Assembly (NCBI GenBank): GCA_010279815.1
Contig: QEOQ01000253.1
Coordinates: 305,360 to 369,359, forward strand
DNA length: 64,000 nt
Source: Brachionus plicatilis
Taxonomy: Eukaryota > Rotifera > Eurotatoria > Ploima > Brachionidae
Direction: 5' to 3'
A model generated the notes under the pieces. The model saw only the letters and a list, made by a program, of their open reading frames with translations, did no database searches and was not told the origin of the DNA. Positions 13,312 through 23,677 of this stretch are shown here, piece after piece (within the stretch, counting starts at the first letter, position 1; the number at the start of each line of letters is the position of its first letter). The position numbers and the translations under genes are program-made.

Positions 13312-14034
13312 AAAATTTAAATACATTTATTCAGTTTTTATTAATAAATATTCGTTTTTTTTTAATATTTATATTTAAAATTTTTTTTAATAAAATCAAT
13401 AAAAAGTTTTTTGAACTTTTAAAATTCAGAAATATTATTAACACAAAGCTGAAGACTGAAGAAATCCTTGTTTATTTGTTTTTAATTTTATTTTTAAAAA
13501 TATTTAATTGATTCATTTTCATATTCAAACTCTATTCTTTTTAAGAGTTGAATCGGTTTTTTTTATTTATGGCTCAATTATGATATTCTGGCATTTATAA
13601 GTTATAAATTAATATAGAATCTAAATCGAAGATAATAAAAAACAATTTGCTTTAACAATTTTTTAGTCTTTCTTTTTATTAATAAACATAATTATACTAG
13701 TCGATTGAACAAGGCACGCTAGCCCCCCTCTGGTTTAAACTAGTTATGAAACATAGAAAATAATTTGGAAACAAAACTTTATTCAAAAAAAAAATAAAAA
13801 TTTTTTTTGATTTTTGTGGGATAATGGGTTAGTCAAAAATTCAAATATCAAGACTTTGGTGTTTAAAAAATTCTGGCTGAAAAAATACGAACCAAAAGCT
13901 AAAAAAACATATATCCAAAAAAACTTTTGCGAATGGTCATTTAGCATACACAGAGAATCTTGTGGACCTAATTAATATCTTATAGTTATGTCTATCACAG
14001 AAGATAAAACTCTCGAAAAAGTACAATCTGAGAT
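13312..14034. other. Intergenic DNA downstream of the copper transporter
   Basis: AT-rich DNA with no credible gene. An open frame at 13302-13511 is low-complexity Phe/Ile/Lys/Asn translation that overlaps the 3' end of the copper transporter and is not accepted. Confidence 0.5.
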
Positions 14035-14139
14035 CTTCGGAATTAGGCAAGACAGCGTTTTCTCTCCAGCTCTATTCCTATTTTTGATTCACTATGTTAT
14101 GAATAAAACAACTGCCGAGGGTTGTCTCTTGGGGTTTTA
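14035..14139 (+). pseudogene. Reverse-transcriptase fragment of a non-LTR retrotransposon
   Basis: Reading 14037-14139 gives a peptide beginning GIRQDSVFSPALFLFLI and ending in a stop. It matches the RT motif normally written as G-(V/I)-R-Q-G-C-x-L-S-P-x-L-F in LINE elements, with Gly-Cys replaced by Asp-Ser. Flanking sequence (about 13990-14260) is probably from the same element but is too eroded to read. Non-functional. Confidence 0.6.
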
Positions 14140-14439
14140 AGGAGGACGGAAGGTAGAAGGTCTTTCATTAAATTTCAGATTAACAATTAGAAAAAGATTT
14201 AAATGGATATGACATGATGTTTGTGCCGGTAAGGTGAGAGGTAGAGAGGGCATTCAGCCAAATCAAACTCAATTATTAAAAAAATAAAATAAACATAAAA
14301 ATAATAAATAAATTACTTTAAATCTTATTTTATTGTAGCTAATTAAAAATTGAATTAAATTAATTATTTACTTATTTGTTTATCTGTGTCAAGCTTAAGT
14401 TCCTTCATGTTAAAAACAAATCAAAAGACTAATTATTCT

Positions 14440-14682
14440 TTTTTAACCAAATTTACTGAAACTTTCACCAAAAATTAAGAAAAAAATACAAAATTTCTAA
14501 ATTATCCCAACAAAATATTATTCGCTTCATAATTACTAAAGAGATTCATAATTAATAAAGAGATTTAAAAATACCATTTTTTAACCAAATTTACTGAAAC
14601 TATTACCAAAAATTAAGAAAAAAATACAAAATTTCCAAATTATCCCAACAAAATATTATTCGCTTCATAATTACTAAAGAGT
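14440..14682. repeat. Tandem duplication, ~105-bp unit, 138-bp period
   Basis: The stretch at 14440-14544 (from TTTTTAACCAAATTTACTG to TTCGCTTCATAATTACTAA) is repeated almost exactly at 14578-14682. I see only a few substitutions and a 1-base indel between copies. About 34 bases separate them, and part of that spacer resembles the unit end. The duplication looks recent relative to surrounding transposon debris. Confidence 0.8.
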
Positions 14683-14897
14683 ACTAAAAAATACTATTTT
14701 CATTCAAATATACTGAAATACGATGAAGGCTTTTATTTAATGAGTCGTGTAAAAGGAGTTGATTTTGAGAAATTTTTGGAATGTTTAGAATGTGATAAAG
14801 GATGTTTAGCAGATGTGACTCTTTTAAAGATATGACATTCGATACTTTCTTTGAGTTAAATAATAGTATTAGGATTGTTATATTGCTAATAATCAAA

Positions 14898-14994
14898 TCT
14901 TTATACCCGAAAAATATTTTGATTCAGAAATAGGTTCCAAACCCAAACCAGGGAAAAAGAAGAAGGCTAAACATTGGCATGAAAGAGACTAATT
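14898..14994 (+). pseudogene. Possible MULE transposase tail fragment
   Basis: A short plus-strand frame ends in a basic tail (KPKPGKKKKAKHW) followed by HERD and a stop. It resembles the tail after the SWIM finger at about 20634-20702 (KPKRGRAKNAGKWFSRD). The resemblance is short and upstream frames are broken, so this is only a candidate relic. Confidence 0.3.
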
Positions 14995-15335
14995 TTTGTT
15001 TTATATTTTGGATTTATGAAATAAAAAGGTGTTTATGTAACTAAAAATAAATTTTGAAACTAAATTTGTGTTTTTGTTTTCATCAAGTAAAATTGGTGAT
15101 AGTTTTAGTAAATTTGATGATTTAAAATTAAGTAGCCAAATCAAAACTGTAAAGAAAATAGTAAAATAAAATAAAAAAAGATAAAAACTAGAAAAAGTTA
15201 AAATTAAAAAAAAATTAAAAAAAAACAAATTGAATTAAGAGTATGTCGATATTTCTTGATTCGAAACCCTCTTCATTATCTTCCACCAGTCTGACAACCA
15301 ATGTAATAGAATGTGTTATGAGTGTGTTATCAAGC

Positions 15336-16440
15336 ACACTATGAAAGCTGATGTGCTTGATTGTTGTTCGTCCAGCAGTCAAGAGTTGCTTTAAAGATAT
15401 TGACTGTTTTACGAGTTACTATGTCATCAGATAAAGCATTCCAGGCATTGGCTTTTCGATTGTAAAAGAAATTTTCTCTTTGCGGGTGTTTAACTATTTC
15501 TTTAAAATACTTGAAGCGGTGTCCTCTTAAATTGTTATTGACCAAATCAAAACTGCTGCTAATTTCTATCTTGTCCAAATCGATCATAAACTTGAACATT
15601 TGAATTAAATCACTCCATTGTCTCCTTTCAACCAATGTTATTCGAAGCAATTTCAGAAGCTCTCCGTAACTTTAGTTTTTTATTTCACTATCAAATTTTG
15701 TTGCTATTCTTTGAATTTTTTCGATGGCATCACAGTCTGTTTTGAGATTTGGTGACCACACTGGAACTGCAAACTCCAAAAGTGGACGGACAAAGGTGAA
15801 ATAAAGTAACTTAATATCAAATCTAGCAAACGATTTTTTGATTCTCACAAGTATCTGATTTACTTTATTAATACACACAAGGATGTGGTTCCTCCATTTC
15901 AAGTTCGTACTGAAAACAATGCCCAAATCTCTCTCCGACTCAGATTCAACTATTTGGTGCCCTTTGATGTCAAACGATTTTTTGTTGTTGCTGGAACCAT
16001 AATGCATAGCAACACATTTCGAAACATTAAACTTTAAAAGAATTCATTTTTGAAATTATTCTAGTGTCATCTGCATATAATTTGGAAATACTTCGAATTA
16101 TATCAGACAAATCATTGTGATATAAATCACAAACAGAAGCGGGCCAATAACGGATTCTGGGGTACTCCACTATTTCAGGCCAACTTGATACCACTTCTCC
16201 TTGAACTATCCTTTGTCTCCTGTTGCTAAGGAAAACCTCTATCCATTTAAAAACAAGAGTGTTTAATCCATTAGTTTTTAATTACAGAAGTAGTCTCCTA
16301 TGAAGAACAGTATCAAATGCCTTGGAAAAATCTAATAAAATCACATCGAGTTCCATTATCAAAATTTTAAGTTATAAGATCCAGTGTGCCTAAAAAATTT
16401 GTTGCACTTGATCTATTTTTTACAATTCCAATATATTGTT
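15336..16440 (-). pseudogene. 5'-truncated non-LTR retrotransposon (LINE) ORF2 relic
   Basis: Read right to left, conserved RT landmarks appear in order but in different frames: SKAFDTVLHRRLL near 16340, PESVIGPLLFVIY near 16150, and the YADD catalytic motif near 16070. Then comes ERDLGIVFSTNLKW, a thumb-like region, and the C-terminal block ending in NIFKATLDCW near 15360. Two readable segments remain (16007-15672 and 15650-15339), separated by a stop. The arrangement fits CR1/jockey-like elements. The sequence lacks an endonuclease domain and carries several frame breaks, so it is dead. 5' truncation is normal for target-primed insertion. Confidence 0.85.
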
Positions 16441-16784
16441 AAGTTAAATTTGTCAATAAAATGCTTTAATTCTCCAAATTGGTAAGCTTTGGAACAAAAA
16501 TAGGAAAAATATTTTTTATATTTCGAAAAAAGTTAAGACAAGATTTCTATATTGATAAAGATAAAAAAATTTGAGTGATCTAATCATAAATAAAACAGGG
16601 GCAAATTTCCAATTCAAATCCTCTATTTCAATTTAAATTTAGTCAATTAAAATTTGATGAAGCATCAATAAAATAAAACTATTGAATCGGATTATCATTA
16701 TTTCAGTAAATTTTTTTTATATCGAACTAAAATGAATTTTAAATTTATTGTTCAATTTTTAATCCTTTAATTACAGTCAATCCT

Positions 16785-17345
16785 CGGTATAACGAATTAC
16801 TTGGGCGGAAAATTCGGTATTCGTTATATCGAAATTCCCATATAAAATGATAGGGACAAAAAAATTTTAAACCAAATTTTATTGATAAAAAAAACTAAAA
16901 AAAAAAACTAAAAAAAACCAAAATTTAATTTTTTTGAAAAAAATCGGTATTAGATGGTTTTTTGGTAAAGCTACTTTCAGTTATAAAATTTTCAATATTA
17001 AATAATAAATTAATTAAATTAGAATTATCATCTTTTTTGGTTAAAAAAAATTGTTTCATTTCATTTATTCTATCAATTGCTTCTTTTGAGTTAATCACTT
17101 GTTTATTTGCATCTTGTTGCTCTTAAATTTCTGTTTCACTGTCTTGCTCTACTCTATCACAGTCTTGGGTTCTGTGAAATTACCAAAGGCTTCAGTTTCT
17201 CTCGACCAGACATGTTGCACGAGAAAAGTAATGAGATACGCTCTTTCGAAACTTTAACGTCGTTCGGGACTTCAAGATAGATACATTTTCTCTTTTTGCA
17301 AACTTGCTTTTCATTCATTTTTATCAATTAGACTTATACTTTTAT
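16785..17345 (-). mobile_element. Internally deleted pogo/Tigger-like DNA transposon
   Basis: The plus-strand edge at 16785 begins CAGTCAATCCTCGGTATAAC directly after TA, as expected of pogo/Tigger terminal repeats. On the minus strand from about 17318, a frame starts MNEKQVCKKRK. It runs into ISLLFSCNMSGREKLKPLVI, the signature opening of the DDE_1 transposase domain. After a stop, the frame resumes with a C-terminal block (RINEMKQFFLTKKDD, then LLFNIENFI) typical of Tigger/jerky proteins. The N-terminal DNA-binding domain and most of the DDE core are missing. I did not find the opposite terminal repeat. Confidence 0.7.
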
Positions 17346-17423
17346 TTTTTCTACTTTTATAACAATACTTTACTTATTAAAGCAAAGATGTCAAAAAATT
17401 GAAGAATTTTACAAAAGAAAAAA

Positions 17424-17621
17424 TTATAAAAGAATTCTCCAAATTGTATTAGTAGTAGTAGTAGTAGTAATTTTTCTGTGTGGAAACCCACAAGCTGGAA
17501 CGTGGACCAGAGCCCCAATAAAAACGCCCAACTGTAGCAGCCAGAGTACCTGTAATGTTATGAGCCTCTGAGCCTGGGCATCATAACATTTGAACCTATC
17601 CTCTAAACTATTCAAATTCAA
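17424..17621 (-). repeat. Dispersed retroelement 3' end with (TAC)n tail (candidate)
   Basis: On the minus strand, a block of mixed base composition (about 17600-17480), unlike the AT-rich surroundings, ends in about seven TAC/TAG triplets at about 17445-17470. Compositional contrast plus a simple-repeat tail is the usual look of a LINE or SINE 3' end. The 65-aa open frame across it is probably incidental. Confidence 0.35.
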
Positions 17622-17874
17622 TTTTATATTTTATAATTTAAAATTTGTTTATTATAGAAAATATTTTTTGGTATAAAAAATTGAATTATGCCGTTGTGAT
17701 ACACAAGTTTGAAAATGTTTGTTTCAAATAACCTGATTATTTCCATTTTTTTAGATTTTGTTACAACAAAATTATTAATTTCCCTTAACAACCAAATTAA
17801 ATAATTAAGAGTATAACTAGCAATAAAAACGAGCGAAATAAATACTAAGTCTTAAAAATAAAAAAAAATCTAAA

Positions 17875-18694
17875 ATGTCGTACCTTGATAGCAAAGCAAA
17901 CTATCATCCAGTAAGTCAATTAGCCGGCAACTTGCCTAATGGTTCTTACCTTCTACCAGGAACTGAATATTACAGGTTTTATGAAATAAATCAAGAAGAC
18001 TATTTAAAAAATTTAATTTTTTTTGTAATAGCGTCGAGGGAAAAGCGCCAAAATTGCAATTTGAGCATTCATCAAAAATTAATGATGCCAAATATAGATA
18101 TTCCCAAAGTTATCGAATTGATCCTATTTATTCTTTGCTATCGTTAAAAAATGGTTATTCAAAATTAATAAAAACTGAAATAAATTTTTATTTAAATATT
18201 TGTAGAGACTACCTTGACCAAGTACGCTCATCACAACCCCCCTGTAGAACAATGTAGAGATCGATACTTGTTTGTTCCAAAATTTTATCCAAGAGATGAT
18301 CCCAACTATGTCGAGAATGCAGGACTAAATGAATTAAAAGCAGTAAAAACATTATTAGCAAAAGCTTTTTTCATGTAGTTAATATTTTGACATTTAAAAT
18401 AGCTAGCTCAAGATAACAGGGAGTATAGATTAAATGAAATTCCAAAACTACCGGACATGGATACCCATGTACTGCCAAAAGAAAATTTGGATGAGGAAGC
18501 ATTTAGACTATACGGTGCAACTAAACCTTAGTAAAATTTTTAAAATTTTATTTTATTTTACCTAAATTAACTTTAATTAAAGTGATATGACTGTTTTGAG
18601 AGAAACAAAAAAATTTAATCCAGTTGAATCAAATAGTCTACAAGGTTCAAATCAAAATTTTATTAGTACAACAACTCTTGCATCAAAACCATAA
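17875..18694 (+). CDS. Unrecognised 199-aa protein, five exons
   Basis: Exons 17875-17975, 18032-18153, 18206-18342, 18403-18530 and 18583-18694 join in frame, with introns of 56, 52, 60 and 52 nt, to give 199 aa. Nothing but correct GT-AG splicing makes this frame open, which is good evidence for a real gene. The protein is soluble, with no signal peptide or membrane segment. It is rich in Tyr, Pro and Asn and has short aromatic blocks such as SQSYRIDPIYSLL and RDRYLFVPKFYPRDDP. Small Tyr/Pro-rich proteins of this kind include ciliary microtubule inner proteins, but I do not recognise a family and make no assignment. Confidence 0.75.
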
Positions 18695-19608
18695 ATTTTA
18701 ATCAATATAAATTTGAGACATAAATAAAATTTTAGTGGCATTTTTGGCGGTTGTTTTTTTTTCTTAAAATTTAATCATTATTTTATCATTATTTGAACCG
18801 TTTTTAAGAATATTTTGGAAATTATAAAAAAAAATATTTACACTATATAATATGGGAATCTAAAATTTTTAACTAATTTTTTTTTAAATAATGAAAACTA
18901 ATTTTAGACAAAGCTCCCACATTTTTAATTTTTGCGACTTTCTGATTGATATAAAAATTATAAATTTAAAATAGATTAAAAAAATTTTTGTATTGTTGTA
19001 ATTGTTACTTAATCATTCCCTCATATTTTTAGGACATATCAATACTTAAACATGTTATTACTTTCTTAAAATTTTCTTAAGAAAAATCCGATCGATTATA
19101 AAAATGCATATAATGCCTGAGCAGTCAAAAAAAACAATAATAGAATTTCGCAAAATATTTTCAATTTTTGCTAAAATCCAGACCATTTTTAAAAAATATA
19201 TTTCGAAGAATTAAAATATTAAAAAATATTTTAAATGAACTACGAACAGTTTATTTTCGGTTATATTAGATTTCATTCAAGTAAATAATTAAGTATTTTT
19301 ATTTATCTAGTAGAATAAAAATATTTTTTTATGTTTTATTTTTTTTGGATGAAAATTAATAAAATTTTAAAATTTTATTTTAATAACAGAATTTATTTAT
19401 TTTTTTATTCACTATTTTAAAAACAAAATTCAAAATATTCACGATTACGATTTTAATTGTTTCTTTCTTTTTTAGGTAATCAAGATTTGATTTATATAAA
19501 TCTTATTAGGTGTGAACTGATATAAAAAACCTTTTTGTCAAAAATTGAGTGGATCTAAAAATAAAATGAATAATGATTCTTATTTTACGCATCAATAAAA
19601 ATTTTAAA
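18695..19608. other. Intergenic DNA, no gene seen
   Basis: AT-rich, no coding signal or recognisable element before the MITE that begins at 19611. Confidence 0.5.
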
Positions 19609-19610
19609 TA

Positions 19611-20342
19611 CAGTGGTTCTTGCAAAAATGAAATGGTCCGTTCCCGAAAAGGAATGGAATGGAGACGCATTCCATAAAAAACCATTCCCGTTCCGTTCCA
19701 TTTCCATTCCATTCCATCCATTTCGTTCCATCAAAACCATTCCATTCCAGCCGNNNNNNNNNNNNNNNNNNNNNNNNNNNNNNNNNNNNNNNNNNNNNNN
19801 NNNNNNNNNNNNNNNNNNNNNNNNNNNNNNNNNNNNNNNNNNNNNNNNNNNNNNNNNNNNNNNNNNNNNNNNNNNNNNNNNNNNNNNNNNNNNNNNNNNN
19901 NNNNNNNNNNNNNNNNNNNNNNNNNNNNNNNNNNNNNNNNNNNNNNNNNNNNNNNNNNNNNNNNNNNNNNNNNNNNNNNNNNNNNNNNNNNNNNNNNNNN
20001 NNNNNNNNNNNNNNNNNNNNNNNNNNNNNNNNNNNNNNNNNNNNNNNNNNNNNNNNNNNNNNNNNNNNNNNNNNNNNNNNNNNNNNNNNNNNNNNNNNNN
20101 NNNNNNNNNNNNNNNNNNNNNNNNNNNNNNNNNNNNNNNNNNNNNNNNNNNNNNNNNNNNNNNNNNNNNNNNNNNNNNNNNNNNNNNNNNNNNNNNNNNN
20201 NNNNNNNNNNNNNNNNNNNNNNNNNNNNNNNNNNNNNNNNNNNNNNNNNNNNNNNNNNNNNNNNNNNNNNNNNNNNNNNNNNNNNNNNNNNNNNNNNNNN
20301 NNNNNNNNNNNNNNNNNNNNNNNNNNNNNNNNNNNNNNNNNN
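19611..20342. mobile_element. Minisatellite MITE, copy 1, interrupted by an assembly gap
   Basis: Starts CAGTGGTTCTTGCAAAAATG right after TA. Its first 143 bases are nearly the reverse complement of the right end of the complete copy at 21461-21823. It then enters GGAAT/GGAAC-type repeat (on this strand CCATT/CCGTT) and meets 589 N bases at 19754-20342. Sequence after the gap is not the element's other end, so the gap probably swallows the remaining repeat and the right terminus. Open frames across this region are repeat artefacts. Confidence 0.8.
19754..20342. other. Assembly gap (589 N)
   Basis: A run of unknown bases directly inside the pentamer-type repeat. The stated length may be an estimate. 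Confidence 0.99.
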
Positions 20343-20990
20343 TGGTATCCCTTTTCAACACAAAAAAATAACCATTCAACACAATTTCAAAACGCTCAGC
20401 ACAAAATCAACAAAAAAATTAAAATTTTAAAAAAATACTTTTAGCACAAAAATTAAAAATAAAATAAATGCATTCAACACAAAAATTAATAGCTTGATGA
20501 GAAAATTTAAAAAAAATTTATTCAAGAACTGTTATAAAGTTGAGCTAAACAGTAAGAAATGTTCTTGCAAGTTTTTCACTAAATTAGAATATTGTGCACA
20601 TTTATTGGCATTAAAAGAATTTAAAAAAAAAGGAACAATTTGTCAATAAACCTAAAAGAGGTAGAGCAAAAAATGCGGGAAAATGGTTTTCTAGAGACTA
20701 ATTTTTTTAATTTCTTTTTTTTAAGCTTCGAAATTTGATTTATTTACCTAACTTCCACTTATAAATATCATTAAATAAAATTTAAAATTAAAAAAAAAAA
20801 TTAATTTTTTTATAAATATTTATCTGTTGAAAAAAAATTTCCTTTAAGAATTATTTTCAAACACAAATTTTTTGTGTTAAAAGTTTTTTTTTTTAAATGC
20901 AATTTTTTGTGCTTAGAAGAAATCGAATGTTTTTTTCATTTTGCTAATCAGAAATTGATTGTGCTGAAATAATATTCCCTATTTTTTTGT
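20343..20990 (+). mobile_element. MULE-like relic with SWIM zinc finger
   Basis: From ATG 20497 a frame reads MRKFKKNLFKNCYKVELN, then the finger CSCKFFTKLEYCAH. This is a C-x-C-x(8)-C-x-H SWIM motif, characteristic of Mutator-like (MULE) transposases. A frame shift near 20640 leads into a basic tail, KPKRGRAKNAGKWFSRD, then stop at about 20702. The flanks carry repeated CACAA-ended motifs (TTCAACACAA, CAGCACAA, TTAGCACAA) on the left (20355-20480) and their reverse complements on the right (20860-20970). That is compatible with long degenerate terminal inverted repeats. No catalytic DDE core is present. Confidence 0.55.
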
Positions 20991-21460
20991 AATTAAGAAA
21001 AAAAAATAAATCACTTAATAAATTGAATTTAATATCAATGAAATTAATATCACTTAAAATTTTTATTTATAAATAATTAAAAATTAACAAAAAAAATATA
21101 CAATAAAAATAATTTAAATACTTCTGAACTTCCTTCTCGATTAAAAACAGTTATGTTCGGTTTGCTTGTTGCAATGTCAACACTAATTTATGAAAGTGAT
21201 TAATTATATCTAAAAATAAATTAAAATCTTTATAGATAAAAAAAGAATTCAAAAAAGAATTTAAAAAAATTCAAAATTAAAAAAAACATGAATATATTTA
21301 AAAGCAAAAAACTGTGCTTCATACATTAATTCGAATAAAAATAATTCATATTTTAGAATACTAAGTTAGTTTCAAAAATTTAAAATAAATTTAACAAAAA
21401 ATTAAAAAAAATAACTATTAATTAATAAATATAAAAAAATTATTTATATGATAAATAATA
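20991..21460. other. Intergenic DNA, no gene seen
   Basis: Very AT-rich DNA between the MULE-like relic and the complete MITE. No coding or repeat structure recognised. Confidence 0.5.
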
Positions 21461-21823
21461 CAGTGGTTCTTGCTAAAATGAAATGGAATGGAACGGGTGG
21501 AACGGGTGGAACGGATGGAACGGTTGGAATGGAACGGATGGAACGGTTGGAATGGAACGGATGGAACGGTTGGAATGGAATGGAACGGTTGGAATGGAAT
21601 GGAACGGTTGGAATGGAATGGAACGGTTGGAATGGAATGGAACGGTTGGAATGGAATGGAACGGCTGGAATGGAATGGAACGGCTGGAATGGAATGGTTT
21701 TGATGGAACGAAATGGATGGAATGGAATGGAAATGGAACGGAACGGGAATGGTTTTTTATGGAATGCGTCTCCATTCCATTCCTTTTCGGGAACGGACCA
21801 TTTCATTTTTGCAAGAACCACTG
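21461..21823. mobile_element. Minisatellite MITE, complete copy with TA target duplication
   Basis: Bounded by TA on both sides (21459-21460 and 21824-21825). The ends are inverted repeats: CAGTGGTTCTTGC at the left and its complement GCAAGAACCACTG at the right, followed inward by AAAATGAAATGG-type sequence. CAGT ends plus TA duplication are typical of Tc1/mariner/pogo-type elements. The interior is a GGAAY minisatellite, mainly a 19-base unit (GGAAC-GGTT-GGAAT-GGAAT) with a GGGT-containing variant at the left. Every frame is open because the unit lacks stops; no protein is claimed. Confidence 0.85.
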
Positions 21824-22085
21824 TATATTCATTAGAAAAAATTTAAATTCTAGTTAGAAAAATATTTCTAGAATTTTCTTAATCAAACATGAATAATTTT
21901 AATGTAAAAAGTAAGCTTTTTGTAAATGAATTTTAGATTTTTTGTTTAAATTTTTTTCGTTGAAATCAGACAACATTAGGTGTTTACTTTTTCTTTTATT
22001 AAATTTTGTTTCTATGGTAATACAAAAGCCTCTTGAAACAGGTAAATTTTAGGGAATTTATTTTTAGGATTTTAGTTTTAAAAAA

Positions 22086-23168
22086 ATGTCCTATGAAAAG
22101 CCGAAAGGACTCAAATCTAAACTTGACTTGATTTGGAATGAGCTTCAGACTCAATTACCATCCATAAACCTAAATAACGAAAATGAAGATGATTTGGATT
22201 ATAACGACCATGTTTCTTTGGAACAATTTCAAAATTTTGAAAATGACGAAATAATTAAAAATAAAGATGAAAAATTTATGGATGACCAATTTCTTGAATT
22301 TGATAAAGCGTCAGCTAGTGATGTTTATCTAAATGAAGTTGAAGACGCAAACACTCAAATTCAGAGTTTTAACAAGATGAAAACTTCGAATTTAAAATTG
22401 ATATCAAATTCAAAAGAATCAAGTGAAAAAGCGACTAAAATTGCACAAGGCATTTTTGAGAATACTAACCCCAAGCTCAACATGGACATTTTTAATTCAA
22501 TTAACATAGGTCTTTAATTTTTTTATTTATTAAATAATAATTTTTTAAACTTGGCCCAAAATACTTTTTTAGATGATCTTTTGAATTCTGTTGATAAAAA
22601 CAGTGTGAAAAAATCCATCCAAAAAAATTCATCAAGCCAAACAACACTTCCAATTGTTGATGAACAAAATATTATTAAAAAACTAGCTGAATTATCTACA
22701 AAATATTCAGAAGATAATTCATTGAGCAATTTAAATCTCAAAACCGGTGCTGCGCCTCTTGACGAATTTTCCACTCAAATAAATAAAAACGAAATTTCAT
22801 CAATAGATTGCAGCAAAATCGATGACATAATTACAAGTGACTTAAAAAAGTTTCTAAAATCGCATAAAATCCGAGATGGTAACTTGGTAGAAACAAGACG
22901 AATTGACTTGAGAGCAAGTCAGAATATGGCGCCAAATACAAGAATAAGAGTTTATTCGAAGCCGAAAGCTGAACAGTTATTTGCCGAGATTCTAAACGAC
23001 GATAGTGTCTATCCAAATTTCAAAAATGGAGATAAATTCAAGTTTATTAATGATAGTGTTACAAGTAGTAGTGAATCAGATGATGAGAGTGACCCAACTG
23101 ATTGCAATACATTGTGGTTTGAAAGATATCGTCAGCAAAGAATTCTAAATTCGGCAAAAAAAAGCTAA
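22086..23168 (+). CDS. Unrecognised acidic 339-aa protein, two exons
   Basis: Exon 22086-22509 and exon 22573-23168 join across a 63-nt intron (GTCTTTAA to TTTTTTAG) to give 339 aa. The N-terminal two thirds are rich in Asn, Asp, Glu, Lys and Ser and look largely disordered. The C-terminal third is more ordered, with DLRASQNMAPNTRIRVYSK and a serine/aspartate run before NTLWFERYRQQRIL. No signal peptide or membrane segment. Start chosen because it is the first Met in an A-rich context and the frame is closed upstream. I do not recognise the family. It is probably intracellular. Confidence 0.75.
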
Positions 23169-23677
23169 ATTATTTTTTTTTTTCATTTCAAAAAAATTTT
23201 TGTAGATAAATTTTAAAAATTAAATATGGTTTATTAAAATAATATTAATTTAATAAAATTATTGCAGTTAGTGTTTAAAAATCAAGGTTTAAATCAGCAT
23301 AAATTAAAAAATATTTAGATAAATTTAAATTTTATTTTGCTGTTAAGAAAATTTATCGATTTGAAAATTAATTAAAATTTTTTGAACTAAAATAAATTGA
23401 ATTTTTTGTGTTTTCTGAATCTAAATGTCAAAGTAAAAAGCTTTTTAATCTTTATAGCAAGTTTTTTTTTAAATCAAAAAATTTCATTCTTGAAAATTTA
23501 CTATTTTTATGATTTTTTACCGACATTTAGTCAAATAGAATTTAATTTTACTAAAATTTATGTAAATCAATGAATATATACATTATTTTACGTAAATTTT
23601 TATAAAAAACAAACAGCGGAACATCACTGCAGTTATTTCTGATAAACAACCAAACTTTTTTAAAACACAAACAATTA
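23169..23677. other. Intergenic DNA, no gene seen
   Basis: AT-rich 3' flank of the preceding gene up to the TIR element at 23678. No structure recognised. Confidence 0.5.

Noticed and set aside
13302..13511. 69-codon frame downstream of the copper transporter
   Set aside because: Low-complexity Phe/Ile/Lys/Asn and overlaps the end of the real gene in another frame.
15001..15228. 75-codon hydrophobic minus-strand frame
   Set aside because: Phe/Leu/Ser-rich translation of A-rich DNA; it adjoins retroelement debris.
17424..17621. 65-aa frame containing HVPACGFPHRK
   Set aside because: Better explained as a repeat 3' end with a TAC tail; the frame runs into the simple repeat.
19585..20444. Long open frames across the gap on both strands
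   Set aside because: They consist mostly of unknown bases plus GGAAY repeat; no protein can be claimed.
21444..21857. Overlapping 71-132-aa frames with WNG/FHS repeats
   Set aside because: A stop-free minisatellite opens all frames; amino-acid repeats simply mirror the DNA unit.
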